Below the pieces are notes generated by a model. The model was not told where the DNA came from, ran no database searches, and saw nothing but the letters and a program-made list of their open reading frames with translations. Position numbers and translations under genes: made by a program. A stretch of DNA of 64,000 nucleotides from Mimachlamys varia (Eukaryota > Mollusca > Bivalvia > Pectinida > Pectinidae). This document shows, piece by piece, positions 25,101-33,733 of this stretch. Numbering within the stretch: position 1 is the first letter of the stretch; each line of letters starts with the position of its first letter. The stretch covers positions 54,950,322 to 55,014,321 of the forward strand of contig OX392528.1 in the NCBI GenBank assembly GCA_947623455.1, given 5' to 3'.

Positions 25101-28100
25101 CATATCAATCCGCCATCACACATCAAAATCTACCAAAAGTATACATTTTTGTAAAGTTGAATATCTATAGATTTCATTCAATGCAGAATATGTCAACAAT
25201 TACCTATTCAAATTACTCAGAATCACTGTACTTAGCCGGAACAAATTTTCATTAGGGGACTACAAACGTATGAAACACGCCGTGATTGGCTCATTTAGTT
25301 GTGCGAGTCCTTAAAAGTGTAAAATAGGTCTTTGTCACTGAATTAACGGATGAGCATTATAACTAGCCGCTTTGGCTCATATGGTAAGGCTATAGTTTAT
25401 TACGATGGAGACCCGGGTTCGATTCCCGGCGGAACACTCAGCAGGTTTTTTTTTAATTTCTTCTTTTTTTTCGTTGTAATACATCTATACACGTTATTAT
25501 CGAGACATCGTAGCAGAAATATCTCATTTGATTATCGGGACATGTTTAAACAAATCTCATTTGATTGTCGGAACATATGAAACTGGAGGAGAGATTTTCC
25601 CATTGTCGGGACAAGTGCTTTTACGACCGGGAGATACTGAAAATCTGTTAACATTTGATAATTGGAACATACATTTCTCAGCAACTATATATATCACTAT
25701 CTGATCATTTTGTGCGCTTTAAACGAACCGTAATTAGGGCTTAAACTGAGGAAATGTAGTGGTATTATTGGCTTAACAAAACCTTTTTAACGACTTTGAA
25801 AAGCTTTTCAAATGCTTACACTTAATTTTGCATTGAACAGCTTTCAGCGGGCATTCATATTGCCTTTGAATGCAAACTTAACGCAGTTCAATACTCATAC
25901 TTACCATTTTAAGAATCTGTTCATCCCATCAAATTTTAAATTAATTGATCCTTAGATAGTCCCGACAAAAGTGTGCAATTTTAAAGTTGATTCAAAATCC
26001 AACAGAAATGATATAGATTATAGGTGAAAAGCCCATCAAATTGTTAGCCAACAATTTCTAGTTATTATATATATTACTTGCCAGTTAATGGATTCTTATC
26101 TATTATTAATTAACAATTCAACACTAATTAGCACTATATCATCAACTACATTTATAATTTATAAAAATTCAGTTTCTGGTGGTGCCAGATATAACCGATT
26201 TGCTTTGTGTTCTGAACCAATCACCATTTGGTGGGGAACTTCTAAATATAACAAACAGCTTACAATGATTGTAATCAATGATCTTACAATTGAAGAACTG
26301 TTTATTTAAAATGAATTTGCCACGAGTGACATAAGAGCCCCTGTCGACAACCAAAGAGGAAGTGATGGAGCTTTTCAGTGTCATTGACTAAATTTAAAGG
26401 TGCATACAAAGTTTGTTGGTATAGTTGAATCAACAGATTTTGTCCGGCTATGCAGACACTTTGCAGAGAGTTATCCCCCTTTTTATGCAACAGATGAACA
26501 CAATTTTGTACAGTTATGCATTCACTCATTTTTCAATGAATCTTGTTAAAATTTTGTGGGAATAAGCCAGTCTTTTTTACCCTTTACAAAGAGTCATGAT
26601 CCCCCCCCCCCTCCCTGGAAATGAACACATTTTCATCTGGCTATGCAATCTCTCAGTTTTCAACATATCTTTTATGCAAAGGGTTAACAGAATGATATGA
26701 AGATAGTAGTAGATAGCAGAAGTAATTTTCCATTTCAATTGACTCCTTTTGAAAGAGTTATATATATACCTTTAATTTATTTTTCACCATAAAGTCACTG
26801 GGACCAAAAGTTTTGGCCAGTTAACACAGGTGTCTGGTTTGTAAAGTTTCCATGTGTAGGTATATACGTAGGTATAATGATAAAATAAATTAAAAACAAG
26901 ACAACCAAGCCCATAACAAGACTGTATACAGTATTCTATATGTGTATGTTTTAAGAACAGAACACATCACATGCTAAAAGGATGTTAATCTATATATAGT
27001 TGTGATGTCACAGTAATATGAGGTGTGACACCCACTCATTTTCTGCTGTATGTCATGTGATGTTTGTCCGTGTGCATCAGACTGTAACATGCTATCACAA
27101 ATCAAAGTTTAAGGAAATAAATTAAATTCAAGAGGATTTCAAATATAAATCTCGGTATAAAATTTCAAATAAAACAAGTGAATTCTAAGGTGCCTATATA
27201 TAGAATCTTGATAAAATTTATAACTATCCAAACTTCAGTCTGAGAATCGTTATATAATTAAGTACATGTAATTACTGACTTCAATATATAAGTCCACATG
27301 CACTCAGTCTGTTACATGTATATGCAACAGTACAACAAATTCAGTCTTGTTGAGGGATCGAGGGATATCTTATTTCAATGTTTTCTCAAATACGTTATGT
27401 TGGGCCTAGTTCTGCCACGGGATCTCTAAGAGTTAAAAGGAAATTTTTGATCCACAGGCACTTGTTATCAATCAATACCATACAATCTTCTAGTAGTGGG
27501 GTCAACTTTTATTTGTATATATAGAAGCTTTAAGGAACAGTTGAAGAAGAAAAGCACTGATTCACCTTATTGCAGACCATTAAAGTTGCGAATTGGCAAC
27601 TTTGGTGTAAATTTAAACAATGCATGAGATGTAATTTGACAAGTCGGATACCATTGGAGATCCATTAGGCGACTCGTTTTGGATAGTTATAGTGATGACT
27701 TCAGGCAAGACATCCAACATGTCACGCTAGTGTGAGCCTTGGTCAGTCAGTCTACACCTTATATTAATCAGCGCGTCAGTGAATACACAGGTTTTTACAG
27801 CTTTGCTCACTGCCGTTTTCGTATACCATTGTAGCCTGTATTGGTATATTATCATTGCCATTACAACAATATTGCAATTAAATTTCATTGACTCAATATA
27901 ATTCCATACAGCATTGACACAACTTATAGTGCAGATATATTATTTCATTTTATAAAACAAAATACAGCTGTAGCTAGATCAAATGCCAAAATGGGGATGA
28001 CAATTAATATCCAGGGACTGTTGAGGCTGAGGAAAGTGGCAAAATGCTTTTGACCGTATGATTATAGATTGTAACAAGTGCCTGTGGTTTGAAGAAGAAG

Positions 28101-28316
28101 AAGAAGAAGAAGATGATTTCAAAATAAGTAAGATGTCACAACAAACTACAAAGGATGCATGCCTACCTGGTGTCTGTAATTTCCCCAGCCATTGGATCCA
28201 GCAACAAGCACAGCCCATTGTGTTCCATCTTCTTTCACTTTCGGGAGTTTGAAATCAGAAGGAAGGGCGAATGTTACGCTGACCAAAAAGAACACAACGT
28301 TCAGTACTGACAACAT
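7064..28316 (-). CDS. LGMN: Legumain (asparaginyl endopeptidase), 13 exons, complete
   Basis: A lysosomal clan CD cysteine protease that cleaves after asparagine and matures other lysosomal enzymes. Coding exons in transcript order: 28167-28316, 17555-17652, 15637-15718, 14948-15033, 14255-14330, 12826-12888, 12455-12524, 11357-11475, 10367-10456, 9240-9320, 8478-8603, 7831-8007, 7064-7165. They total 1320 nt, 439 aa (human 433), with every junction in phase and GT/AG bounded. A signal peptide covers about residues 1-17. [11 protein letters not shown] opens the caspase-like fold. Catalytic His152 is in VDHGAPG and Cys193 in ETCESGSM, 41 residues apart as in human. Prodomain cysteines 387, 399, 421 and 438 keep the human spacing 12/22/17. 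Asn330-331 sits where the activation cleavage is expected. Intron 1 is 10.5 kb and repeat-filled. Confidence 0.96.
7831..8007 (-). CDS. LGMN: Legumain exon 12: C-terminal prodomain
   Basis: Acceptor TTATAG, donor GTGAGT. The 59 codons start [18 protein letters not shown] and contain Cys387 and Cys399 ([17 protein letters not shown]) of the death-domain-like stabilising module. Phase 0 at both ends. Confidence 0.94.
8041..8150 (-). repeat. Fragment of the 'ggcccaatatacgtaa' MITE family
   Basis: In legumain intron 11, minus orientation. It matches the internal part of the copy at 57100-57492 (aaactcggtatttgtaaaca, gaagtgggccccacctgaat). The terminal inverted repeats are missing. Confidence 0.75.
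8478..8603 (-). CDS. LGMN: Legumain exon 11: activation peptide, acceptor within a minisatellite
   Basis: It encodes [20 protein letters not shown] then [20 protein letters not shown] and MK before donor GTAAGT. N330/N331 are candidate autocleavage sites. The acceptor (TTATCAAG) and first codons are the proximal member of a 33-bp tandem repeat that continues into the intron. The alternative AG within CCATCAG would break the frame. Confidence 0.88.
8604..8767. repeat. 33-bp minisatellite abutting the legumain exon 11 acceptor
   Basis: Five copies (33, 33, 33, 33 and 32 bp) starting at 8604, 8637, 8670, 8703 and 8736. Core on plus: 'acaaaatacacaaatacag' plus 'tgttcagcta'. On the minus strand each unit ends in a pyrimidine-rich stretch and AG before CTG, resembling the true acceptor. 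Confidence 0.9.
9240..9320 (-). CDS. LGMN: Legumain exon 10
   Basis: Acceptor CACTCAG, donor GTAAGT. It encodes [20 protein letters not shown] then LDAPNPN, leading into the activation peptide. Phase 0 at both ends. Confidence 0.92.
10367..10456 (-). CDS. LGMN: Legumain exon 9
   Basis: Acceptor TTTGAAG, donor GTAAGA. It encodes [20 protein letters not shown] then [10 protein letters not shown], the end of the peptidase domain. Phase 0 at both ends. Confidence 0.94.
10800..11320. repeat. Possible hAT-like element with 'tttggcgaca' repeats
   Basis: In legumain intron 8. 'ttggcgaca' motifs recur at 10820-10890 and 11225-11290, and the right end reads 'ttgtgagccctg'. The left terminus is uncertain. 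No transposase ORF is seen. Confidence 0.35.
11357..11475 (-). CDS. LGMN: Legumain exon 8
   Basis: Acceptor TTGACAG, donor GTGAGC. It encodes [20 protein letters not shown] and [19 protein letters not shown], the substrate-pocket segment (ATTAANP.ESSYACY in vertebrates). Exit phase 0. Confidence 0.95.
11532..11909. mobile_element. Non-autonomous hAT element with perfect 8-bp TSD
   Basis: The 378-bp element has ends TAGAGCTGGG and CCCAGCCCTA and is flanked by identical 8-bp copies of ATTACTCA at 11524-11531 and 11910-11917. Subterminal 'accacggtacgtac' motifs occur near both ends. It sits in legumain intron 7, has no transposase and must have been mobilised in trans. Confidence 0.88.
12207..12275 (-). 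repeat. tRNA-derived (SINE-like) segment
   Basis: The minus strand holds an A-box-like TTTAGCTCGATCGG and an intact B box GGTTCGACTCC in a tRNA-like spacing. It lacks a good acceptor stem, so it is a tRNA pseudogene or SINE head, not a functional tRNA. Confidence 0.5.
12455..12524 (-). CDS. LGMN: Legumain exon 7: catalytic cysteine
   Basis: Acceptor TTGACAG, donor GTAAGT. It encodes [20 protein letters not shown] then DYN. Cys193 in ETCESGSM is the nucleophile. Exit phase 1. Confidence 0.95.
12826..12888 (-). CDS. LGMN: Legumain exon 6
   Basis: Acceptor TTTCAG, donor GTATGC. The 21 codons read [20 protein letters not shown] plus Q, matching the helix between the His and Cys motifs. Phase 0 at both ends. 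Confidence 0.94.
13096..13168 (+). promoter_or_regulatory. tRNA-like Pol III promoter in left LTR
   Basis: A box TAGCTCAGTTGG and B box GGTTCAAATCC both match tRNA consensus. The acceptor arms pair imperfectly, so this is probably not a functional tRNA. Confidence 0.55.
13344..13417 (+). promoter_or_regulatory. tRNA-like Pol III promoter in right LTR
   Basis: Same block as in the left LTR, 249 bp downstream. A box TAGCTCAGTTGG is intact; the B box reads GCTCGAATCC. Confidence 0.5.
14255..14330 (-). CDS. LGMN: Legumain exon 5: catalytic histidine
   Basis: Acceptor TTTGCAG, donor GTAAGT. It encodes [18 protein letters not shown], carrying catalytic His152, then LIAFPTEF. Exit phase 0. Confidence 0.95.
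14585..14844 (+). repeat. MITE copy, 'ggcccaatatacgtaa' family (3' truncated)
   Basis: In legumain intron 4. It begins 'ttaaaggcccaatatatgta' and matches the left two thirds of the full copies, ending after 'tttcaactgctactgt' without the right TIR. Confidence 0.8.
14948..15033 (-). CDS. LGMN: Legumain exon 4
   Basis: Acceptor ATTGAAG, donor GTGGGG (weak but GT). It encodes [20 protein letters not shown] then VGSGKVLK. The RGD found at the matching place in human legumain is absent here (QGK). Exit phase 2. Confidence 0.93.
15516..15578 (+). repeat. End fragment of the 'tacagtggactcc' TIR family
   Basis: In legumain intron 3. It matches the left end of the 38431-38827 element (tacagtggactccac, aatatcacccctgtt). 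Confidence 0.7.
15604..15669. repeat. 33-bp tandem duplication across the legumain exon 3 donor
   Basis: On plus, 'ctttcccctgtagtctatct' plus 'tagcagtacttac' occurs twice, 33 bp apart (exon boundaries 15637 and 15604). The two GTAAGT donors are identical and the 33 nt between them is open in the legumain frame. Confidence 0.9.
15637..15718 (-). CDS. LGMN: Legumain exon 3, with duplicated donor
   Basis: Acceptor TTGATAG. It encodes [19 protein letters not shown] then VKIDYRGK, ending at donor GTAAGT. The last 33 bp around the donor are repeated just downstream (in transcript sense), giving a second identical donor and a possible longer form starting at plus position 15604. Confidence 0.93.
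16000..16450. repeat. Degenerate units of the TGACCTTGAAAGTAGGTCA repeat
   Basis: In legumain intron 2. About three diverged units with 'gaccttggaagtaggtcaag' and 'cccaggtacctactggc', related to 3127-4446. Confidence 0.75.
16556..16735. repeat. 26-bp minisatellite (gtgaccttgaactttcatgtttaat-like)
   Basis: About seven degenerate copies of 'ggtgaccttgaactttcatg' plus 'tttaat' in legumain intron 2. Confidence 0.85.
17555..17652 (-). CDS. LGMN: Legumain exon 2
   Basis: Acceptor TTTTCAG, donor GTAAGT. It encodes [20 protein letters not shown] and [13 protein letters not shown], family-typical sequence continuing directly from exon 1. Exit phase 2. Confidence 0.95.
18040..18324 (-). mobile_element. 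tRNA-derived SINE copy (minus orientation)
   Basis: In legumain intron 1. Reverse complement of the 22111-22456 copy: tail 'aataataatttgaggttctc', central 'tttacagctgagtagactgg', and head with 'cttcaatcacaagcccagcg'. The A box is degraded. Confidence 0.85.
18325..21516. other. Intronic stretch with little recognised structure
   Basis: Part of legumain intron 1. It contains short AT dinucleotide runs (18540, 19035), a G run at 19365-19378 and no exon or intact mobile element I can recognise. Confidence 0.4.
21517..21668. repeat. Near-perfect hairpin element
   Basis: Arms of about 72-74 bp, 21517-21590 and 21597-21668, with a 6-bp loop (ctagca). The arms start 'gattgaaagtcatttttt' and reach 'attcagcatgaagcc'. 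Similarity between arms is almost complete, so the palindrome is recent or under gene conversion. In legumain intron 1. Confidence 0.9.
22111..22456 (+). mobile_element. tRNA-derived SINE with conserved central domain
   Basis: A tRNA-like head (ggtggtctaatggtaggatg, gctcgtgatcgaagggttat), a central region 'actttactctgcttgttcca', and a tail 'gataaagcggtatataagaa' then 'cctcaaattattatta'. The second copy at 18040-18324 confirms the limits. In legumain intron 1. Confidence 0.85.
22457..26034. mobile_element. 3.6-kb repeat element bounded by inverted 'gggcttttcac'
   Basis: Left end 'agggcttttcactttgtggt', right end 'ggtgaaaagccc'. The interior has an ATT microsatellite, then four tandem modules about 464-474 bp apart (CRE cores at 22676, 23150, 23614 and 24077), each with 'aatccaagatggccgc' and TGACGTCA. 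A degenerate tRNA-like block lies at 25366-25436. No transposase ORF is seen. It fills much of legumain intron 1. Confidence 0.65.
25366..25436 (+). repeat. tRNA-like segment, probably a SINE head
   Basis: D-arm-like TTGGCTCATATGG and a perfect T arm with B box GGTTCGATTCC. The acceptor and anticodon stems do not pair, so it is not a functional tRNA. Confidence 0.5.
26035..28166. other. Rest of legumain intron 1
   Basis: No exon recognised. A C run lies at 26600-26610 and a (GAA)n tract at 28092-28112 just upstream of exon 1's donor on plus. Several short ORFs here lack splice or family support. Confidence 0.4.
28167..28316 (-). CDS. LGMN: Legumain exon 1: signal peptide and first strand
   Basis: ATG at 28314-28316; 50 codons ending NYRHQ, then donor GTAGGC. 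It holds a hydrophobic signal sequence ([13 protein letters not shown]) and [17 protein letters not shown], the hallmark start of the legumain catalytic domain. Exit phase 0. The start is fixed by the signal peptide. Confidence 0.95.
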
Positions 28317-28803
28317 CCTGGTCGCTTTCCTTATGATGTCTTCGCTCGACTGCAGTCGATCACATGCTTACCAAACGCTTTTGTTTACAAATATATCGGA
28401 ACTCCTCGGGCTTTTCCATGATGACAAGGATAAAGAGACATACGTTCCGAAAAAAGGGTGTCCCACCTACTTTCGATTTGTCACATTTTAGCGAGTCATG
28501 TTCTGTCATTTTCTTTCTTTCTATCTATCCTAAAGCCACATTTCTTGATCATTGTTAAGATTTTGTAACACCCTATAAAATGTTTGCAGTTGTTTGTTAA
28601 TCATAAATGGCAATCGCTTCAACTGTCATGAGACAGAAGCTTTTACAAATTACATTAAATGTACTATAATATTAAGGATATACAGTAAAACAAAGATTTT
28701 AACAAAGTATTGAGTTGCATCTCAATGGTTGCCACTTTCTTCATCATAAGAATGTTTCATTTATTTAATAATTGAGTCAGCATATCGATCTGGATTGAAA
28801 GAC
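28317..28803. other. Legumain 5' flank
   Basis: Minus-strand sequence upstream of the legumain ATG; 5'UTR and promoter are expected here. No TATA box or other element is clear enough to call. Confidence 0.4.
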
Positions 28804-30340
28804 AAGAGGCCCAATTGGCCTGAATCATTCACCTGCTCATAAGTCATTGACTTAATTACATTTTTAATAATTACATGCAAACTTGAAAGCCTATACTTCA
28901 AACATATGTACATGCTATCACACGATATAATATAACCAAGAGCCTATCTATTATCTGAAAGAAGAAGCTTGAAATTTGAAAAAAAATCAAATTAACACAT
29001 TTGATTATTGTGACCTTCACAGTGGTCAAAGTTATTCATTTAAACAAATGACGCTGGCTGTTAATAGAATGTAAAACAAAATAAACCAAACAAAACCAAA
29101 ATCATTTAAACAAACTGGAAGACTTTTAACTAAGTATGCTACAGGACAAATATCTGTATTCGAGGCCTTTGTGTTATTTAGAAAATGTTGACTGAAGCTT
29201 TTTTTACACATTTGACCCATGTGACCTTGAATGTCGGTCAAGACCATTTATTTGAACAAACTTGGTAGCCCTTCATCCTCAGCATGGTGCAAACTTAATA
29301 TCGGTGACCGAGGCCTTGGTTATTGGGAAGAAATTGTTGGAGGATTTTTAGCACATTTGACCCCAGTGACTTTGAAAGTTAACAGAGTCATCCAAGAGAA
29401 CAAACTTTTTAGCCCTTCATAATCATCCCAGCCATCATCAATATCCAGGGGTTACCCTCGTGTATGCCTTCAAAAGATAGGCACACAGCCTAGGGATAAG
29501 TCAGTTTTTTTTACCCCAAACATGCCTTCAGTTTTATCATGATATATTTCAGGGGTGTAGAGAGCATAGGTGTGTGTAACCCCTGAATATTGAGGATGCA
29601 TCCCAGCATGCTGCAGGTCAAATACCAGTACCCTGGGGATCTCATTTATGGAGAAAAGGTTGCTGGAAGATTTATATACACTACACCCGTGACCTTGGAA
29701 GAATGTCAAAGTCATCTATTTGAACAAACTTGGTAGCTCTTTACCCCCAGCGTGCTTAAGGCCCAATTAATATCAGTATTCTGGACCTTTCATTCATTGA
29801 GAAGAAGTCGCTGGAAGATTTGAGCACTTTTGACATGCGACTTTAAAAGTAGGTCAAGGTCATTCTTTTGAACAAAGTTAATAGCCCTTTAATCCAGCAT
29901 GCTACAGCCATAATATCAATATCGTCATCCATCCAAAAAGTCACTTAACACATTTGACCCCCATGACCTTAGGAAAAGGTCATTTAACTGAATAAATTTG
30001 GTAGCCCTATTCATTCTAACATGCTACAGGCTGAATATATATTGATGAGTTGACCTTGAAAGTATAGATAAAGGTCAATCATTTGATCAAATGAAATATA
30101 AGCTTTTTATCCCAGTTTTGCTACAGCCTCGAAATAATAATATCAAAACCATGGTTCTCTTGGTTCGAAGTTGATTGAAGATTTTAAACAGCCCTTCATC
30201 CCAGGATGCTTATGGTCAAACATCATTCTAGGCCTTTTAGTATTAAAGAGGAAGTTGTGTGAAGTATGATATTGATACGGGACAACATATATACTGCATC
30301 CTCGCATAAGTTCACCTGACCTTCAGGCGGGTTACCTAAG
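28804..30340. repeat. Second large AGGTCA-type repeat element
   Basis: It begins 'agaggcccaattggcctgaa' and ends 'gttcacctgaccttcaggcg'. It has about eight degenerate units as at 3127-4446 (atttgacccatgtgaccttg, gaacaaacttggtagccctt). A 'atccaggggttac' hairpin element is inserted at 29438-29597. Confidence 0.8.
29438..29597. repeat. Short inverted-repeat element ('atccaggggttac' family)
   Basis: 'atcaatatccaggggttac' near 29438-29456 and its reverse complement 'gtaacccctgaatattgag' near 29575-29594 bound a short insertion inside the larger repeat. Relatives lie at 54992-55057, 56256-56300 and 63869-63940. Confidence 0.65.
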
Positions 30341-30962
30341 GATGTTGTACAGTGAAAGATAATAGTTGATTGAAAATAAATCGCTTTTCCTTCTAAAAAA
30401 GACAAACCAAAGGCCATCAATATTGTCATATATTTTAATAAACATCCATGCATTTTTGGTTGAAGCCTAGCTCCTCACTATATATACACAAAGGAAACAC
30501 GTTTGTCACGTCAGCAAATATCATGTCCCTTGTTTTGTGCAACAGTTACGTATACAGATCCATGCCATTTGACCTTCTGATTAGGGTATCCCATCTTAAT
30601 CAACCCCAAGAGAATCCACGACATCATGTATTGAGAAAGAGAATCTGTCCAGGAGTGTTATTTAATGTCCTATGTAAGGGTGAAATATGTTCTCTATGGG
30701 GAACATATAATTATGTTGAAACTGATAATCAGTCATTCGATGAATATGAAGGGAAAATAATATTACATTTTTCATACACTGTAGTTATATGCAAGGTACA
30801 ACTTAATAAATGCACATAAAAAAACATGGGTCAAAAACAACTCCTTGGGTCAGTCATTCAAAATTATATTAAAATGTTCATGCCTTTTTTTCCCCATTTT
30901 TTTTCAATAGAAAACTGATATGTACCCATAATAAAAATGATTATTTGAAATAACTGTATGAT

Positions 30963-31355
30963 TTTAAAGGCCCAATACACGCAATTTCAGGATTTTTATG
31001 GGATTCTGAAAAATTCTGAAAAAAAAAATCCAGTTGATAACTATGCAAAAATAAGCTTAAAACAAAGTAAACCTGAGCAGTAACGAACAAGAAACTCTTG
31101 ACAGAAAAATCCAAAGAAATGAAAATAATACATGTGGGGCCCACTTTAACAACAAGCCAAAGGTAGAAGTCGGTTCAAGATGGACCCGTGTTTACAAATA
31201 CTGTGTTTCAACTGCTGCTGTACCGGTAACCGCGTTAGAATTCACCTTGAATATTGCTGATATCAGTTAATCTTAACTAAATCTATAAATATAATAAGTT
31301 ATTAGGCTTGATTTTCGCTGCGTTTTGCCGAAAGTTACATATAATAGGCCTTTAA
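30963..31355 (+). repeat. MITE copy, 'ggcccaatatacgtaa' family (full length)
   Basis: Both TIRs are present: 'tttaaaggcccaatacacgc' and 'gttacatataataggcctttaa'-like. The 393-bp copy has no ORF of note. Confidence 0.85.
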
Positions 31356-31920
31356 GTATTGGTTGATCAACTGCCTGTTTTCTGAATCATTTCCCATCGA
31401 TTTAGTTCTCATTAATTAAAGTAGTTTGTGTAAAGAAATTTCAAACTGTACATAAATCAAGAAAATACAAAGGAAATTTTCAAACCAAAAATCTGTATAA
31501 AGAAAGTGGAGACAACACGTTCAGAAGAGAAAACATTTGGGGTTATTCAAAATAAATCCAAACACTGAATGACGTCTGAGATTCAAAACAGACTCCAAGA
31601 GTGAATAAGGTTAATATAAGTAATTATACGGAGGAATTGTAAAGATACAAATTATCTAAAACATCAGTATCAATAGATGTACTAGAAAATTGTTACATTA
31701 ATTATTAATAGATGAATCAAATTTTATTTTTTTCATTTTCTAATTTTTTGAAAGCAAGTACAGGAAGAAAATGTTTGGTAGTTATTAAAGGACTTTGCAA
31801 TGTACAGTAATTTGTGTAACATGATTGTACACCCACAATAGATCACCAATACACTGAAATAATCAATGGTTCTGTTATATTTAGATGTCTATAATTATAG
31901 AATTACCTCCAATAATACCT
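31356..31920. other. Intergenic, nothing recognised
   Basis: AT-rich sequence between legumain and APLF with no supported exon or repeat family. Confidence 0.4.
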
Positions 31921-31929
31921 AATTTGCAG

Positions 31930-32063
31930 AAACAACAGCCAGCGTAACTTTCTGCACACAAAGTCTTTCAGAGTTCAGCCAGCGTAACTTTCTACACACA
32001 AAGCCTTTCAGGGTTTGTACCAGCCAGTGTATCTTTCTACACACAAAGCTTTTCAGAGTTTGT
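31930..32063. repeat. Short tandem repeat, three units of about 45 bp
   Basis: Three copies of 'ccagcgtaactttctacaca' plus 'caaagcctttcagagtttgta' with point differences. Confidence 0.8.
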
Positions 32064-33322
32064 ATTACAAGACTAGTTTTTGAATGAGAACCTCATCAAT
32101 CTGTGCCTTTCATCTTTTTAATATTACCCAATGCGATATAGAAAGGTATAACCAAATTAGCAAATGGTAAAAAACAGCTACTAATATAGACCAGCATTGT
32201 TCATCTTATTAAATCTTCAGATTCCAAGGGGGGAAATGTATATCTTAGAATATTAAAACTACATTTTTGTAAAATACATTTCTAAATGTGTATCCAGCAA
32301 TTGAAAAACCCAAGAAAAAGTGAGGAGAGACTTCTCTTTAATTTCCAAATCAGTTCCTGGATAACAACATTTTAAGTCCAAGGCCTGTTTCATGAAACTA
32401 TTCTCATGCTCAAGAATGGATTCTGTGCTTAAACCTGCTTTCTTATGACACTCCTTTAATATCGGTAATCATGTAATCATAGATAAATTAGTAATGAAAG
32501 AAGAAAAAAGACTTCAGCATAAAATCCATGCTTGAGTATGAGAATAGTTTTATGAATCGTACAGACCCAGGTTTTTACAGTTGCAACTACAATATATGGC
32601 AGTGATGAGGGTCGAACAATACAAATATTTGTGATCAGTTCTCGGACCAAAACTTCTATCAATGTTTTGGCGTTTGATATCTGTTTACAGTTCGCCGACT
32701 CCAATTCTTATTAATATAACATATATCAAAGCAGAATAATATAAAACACAGCTCACAATACAACAGTAGAAACCTCGGCAAGAGGCATAAAAGGCTGCCA
32801 TGGGGGTGGTATGTTTATTGAATATAATCTTAAAAATATTGTCATGAAATCATTTTATTAATTATGTAACTATGTACAATGTTTAGAAGTTTAAAACATT
32901 TTAATCTGACACTGCATGGGAAATAGGAGGCCCTTTGTTATCCGGTCAAATTAAAAATTTCTAAATTAAGATCAAAATCACCATGTCAAATGACAGACCT
33001 AATATTTTGTATCCTTCGTGCTATTGTTTCATTTATATCGAGAAAAATTAAAAAGGAAAAAAAGAAAGAAATTAAGATTGATTTAATGTACTTTGACAAA
33101 TACTCAGATCAAACAAGAACACAAAATGGCCAGCCAACTTGCATTTATATATCAAATGTCTTGTTTTGTTAAAACTTACTTCGACAGAAATATATACATG
33201 TATATATGTACATTAGAACGGACACATACCACTGACAACTTCACAAGTTCAGGTTACCGTTACATCGTACACATTAAAAATATTGAACACTTTCAGTTTT
33301 TAAAGTGGCTTCAAAATTTGAT
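32064..33322. other. Intergenic, nothing recognised
   Basis: AT-rich sequence with short ORFs that lack splice or family support. Confidence 0.35.
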
Positions 33323-33733
33323 TACCGTATTTGCTGTAATAAGTGCCTAGGGCACTACATGGTGGGTGGGTGGGGGGTGGGGGATCGCTTATTACATTAA
33401 CAATAGCATACTGGTATCCATATTCCAGGTAGAGAGTCCGAAAAATAATCAGAAACTATTTATTTCATGACTTGAGATTCTACTATCAAGTTTAACAGGG
33501 TAAGTGCCGTAAATCTCGGTCCAGACCAAGACCACAGGCAGAACACTGAAGTGGTGGGGCATTTTTGTTTAGGTCCCAATCTTTCTTTAACACTATTGTG
33601 ATTAAACTACATTTAACCTACATTAAACTACATAAGGAGGAGGAGAGGTCCCAGTGTAATCTTAATACCTACCGAAATTGTAGAGGAGTGCTTATTATAG
33701 GGGAAGGGGGCACTTATTATGGCAAATACGGTA
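33323..33733. repeat. TIR element with TA ends ('taccgtatttgc' family)
   Basis: Left 'taccgtatttgctgtaataa', right 'cttattatggcaaatacggta' as reverse complement, flanked by TA. It contains a G-rich run near 33361-33383. Mariner-type MITE by TA target and TIR form. Confidence 0.8.

Noticed and set aside
25366..25436. Functional tRNA gene
   Set aside because: Only the T arm is intact; anticodon and acceptor stems fail.
30448..30819. 123-aa plus ORF
   Set aside because: No recognised motif, splice signal or codon bias; lies beside repeats. Cannot be supported as a gene.
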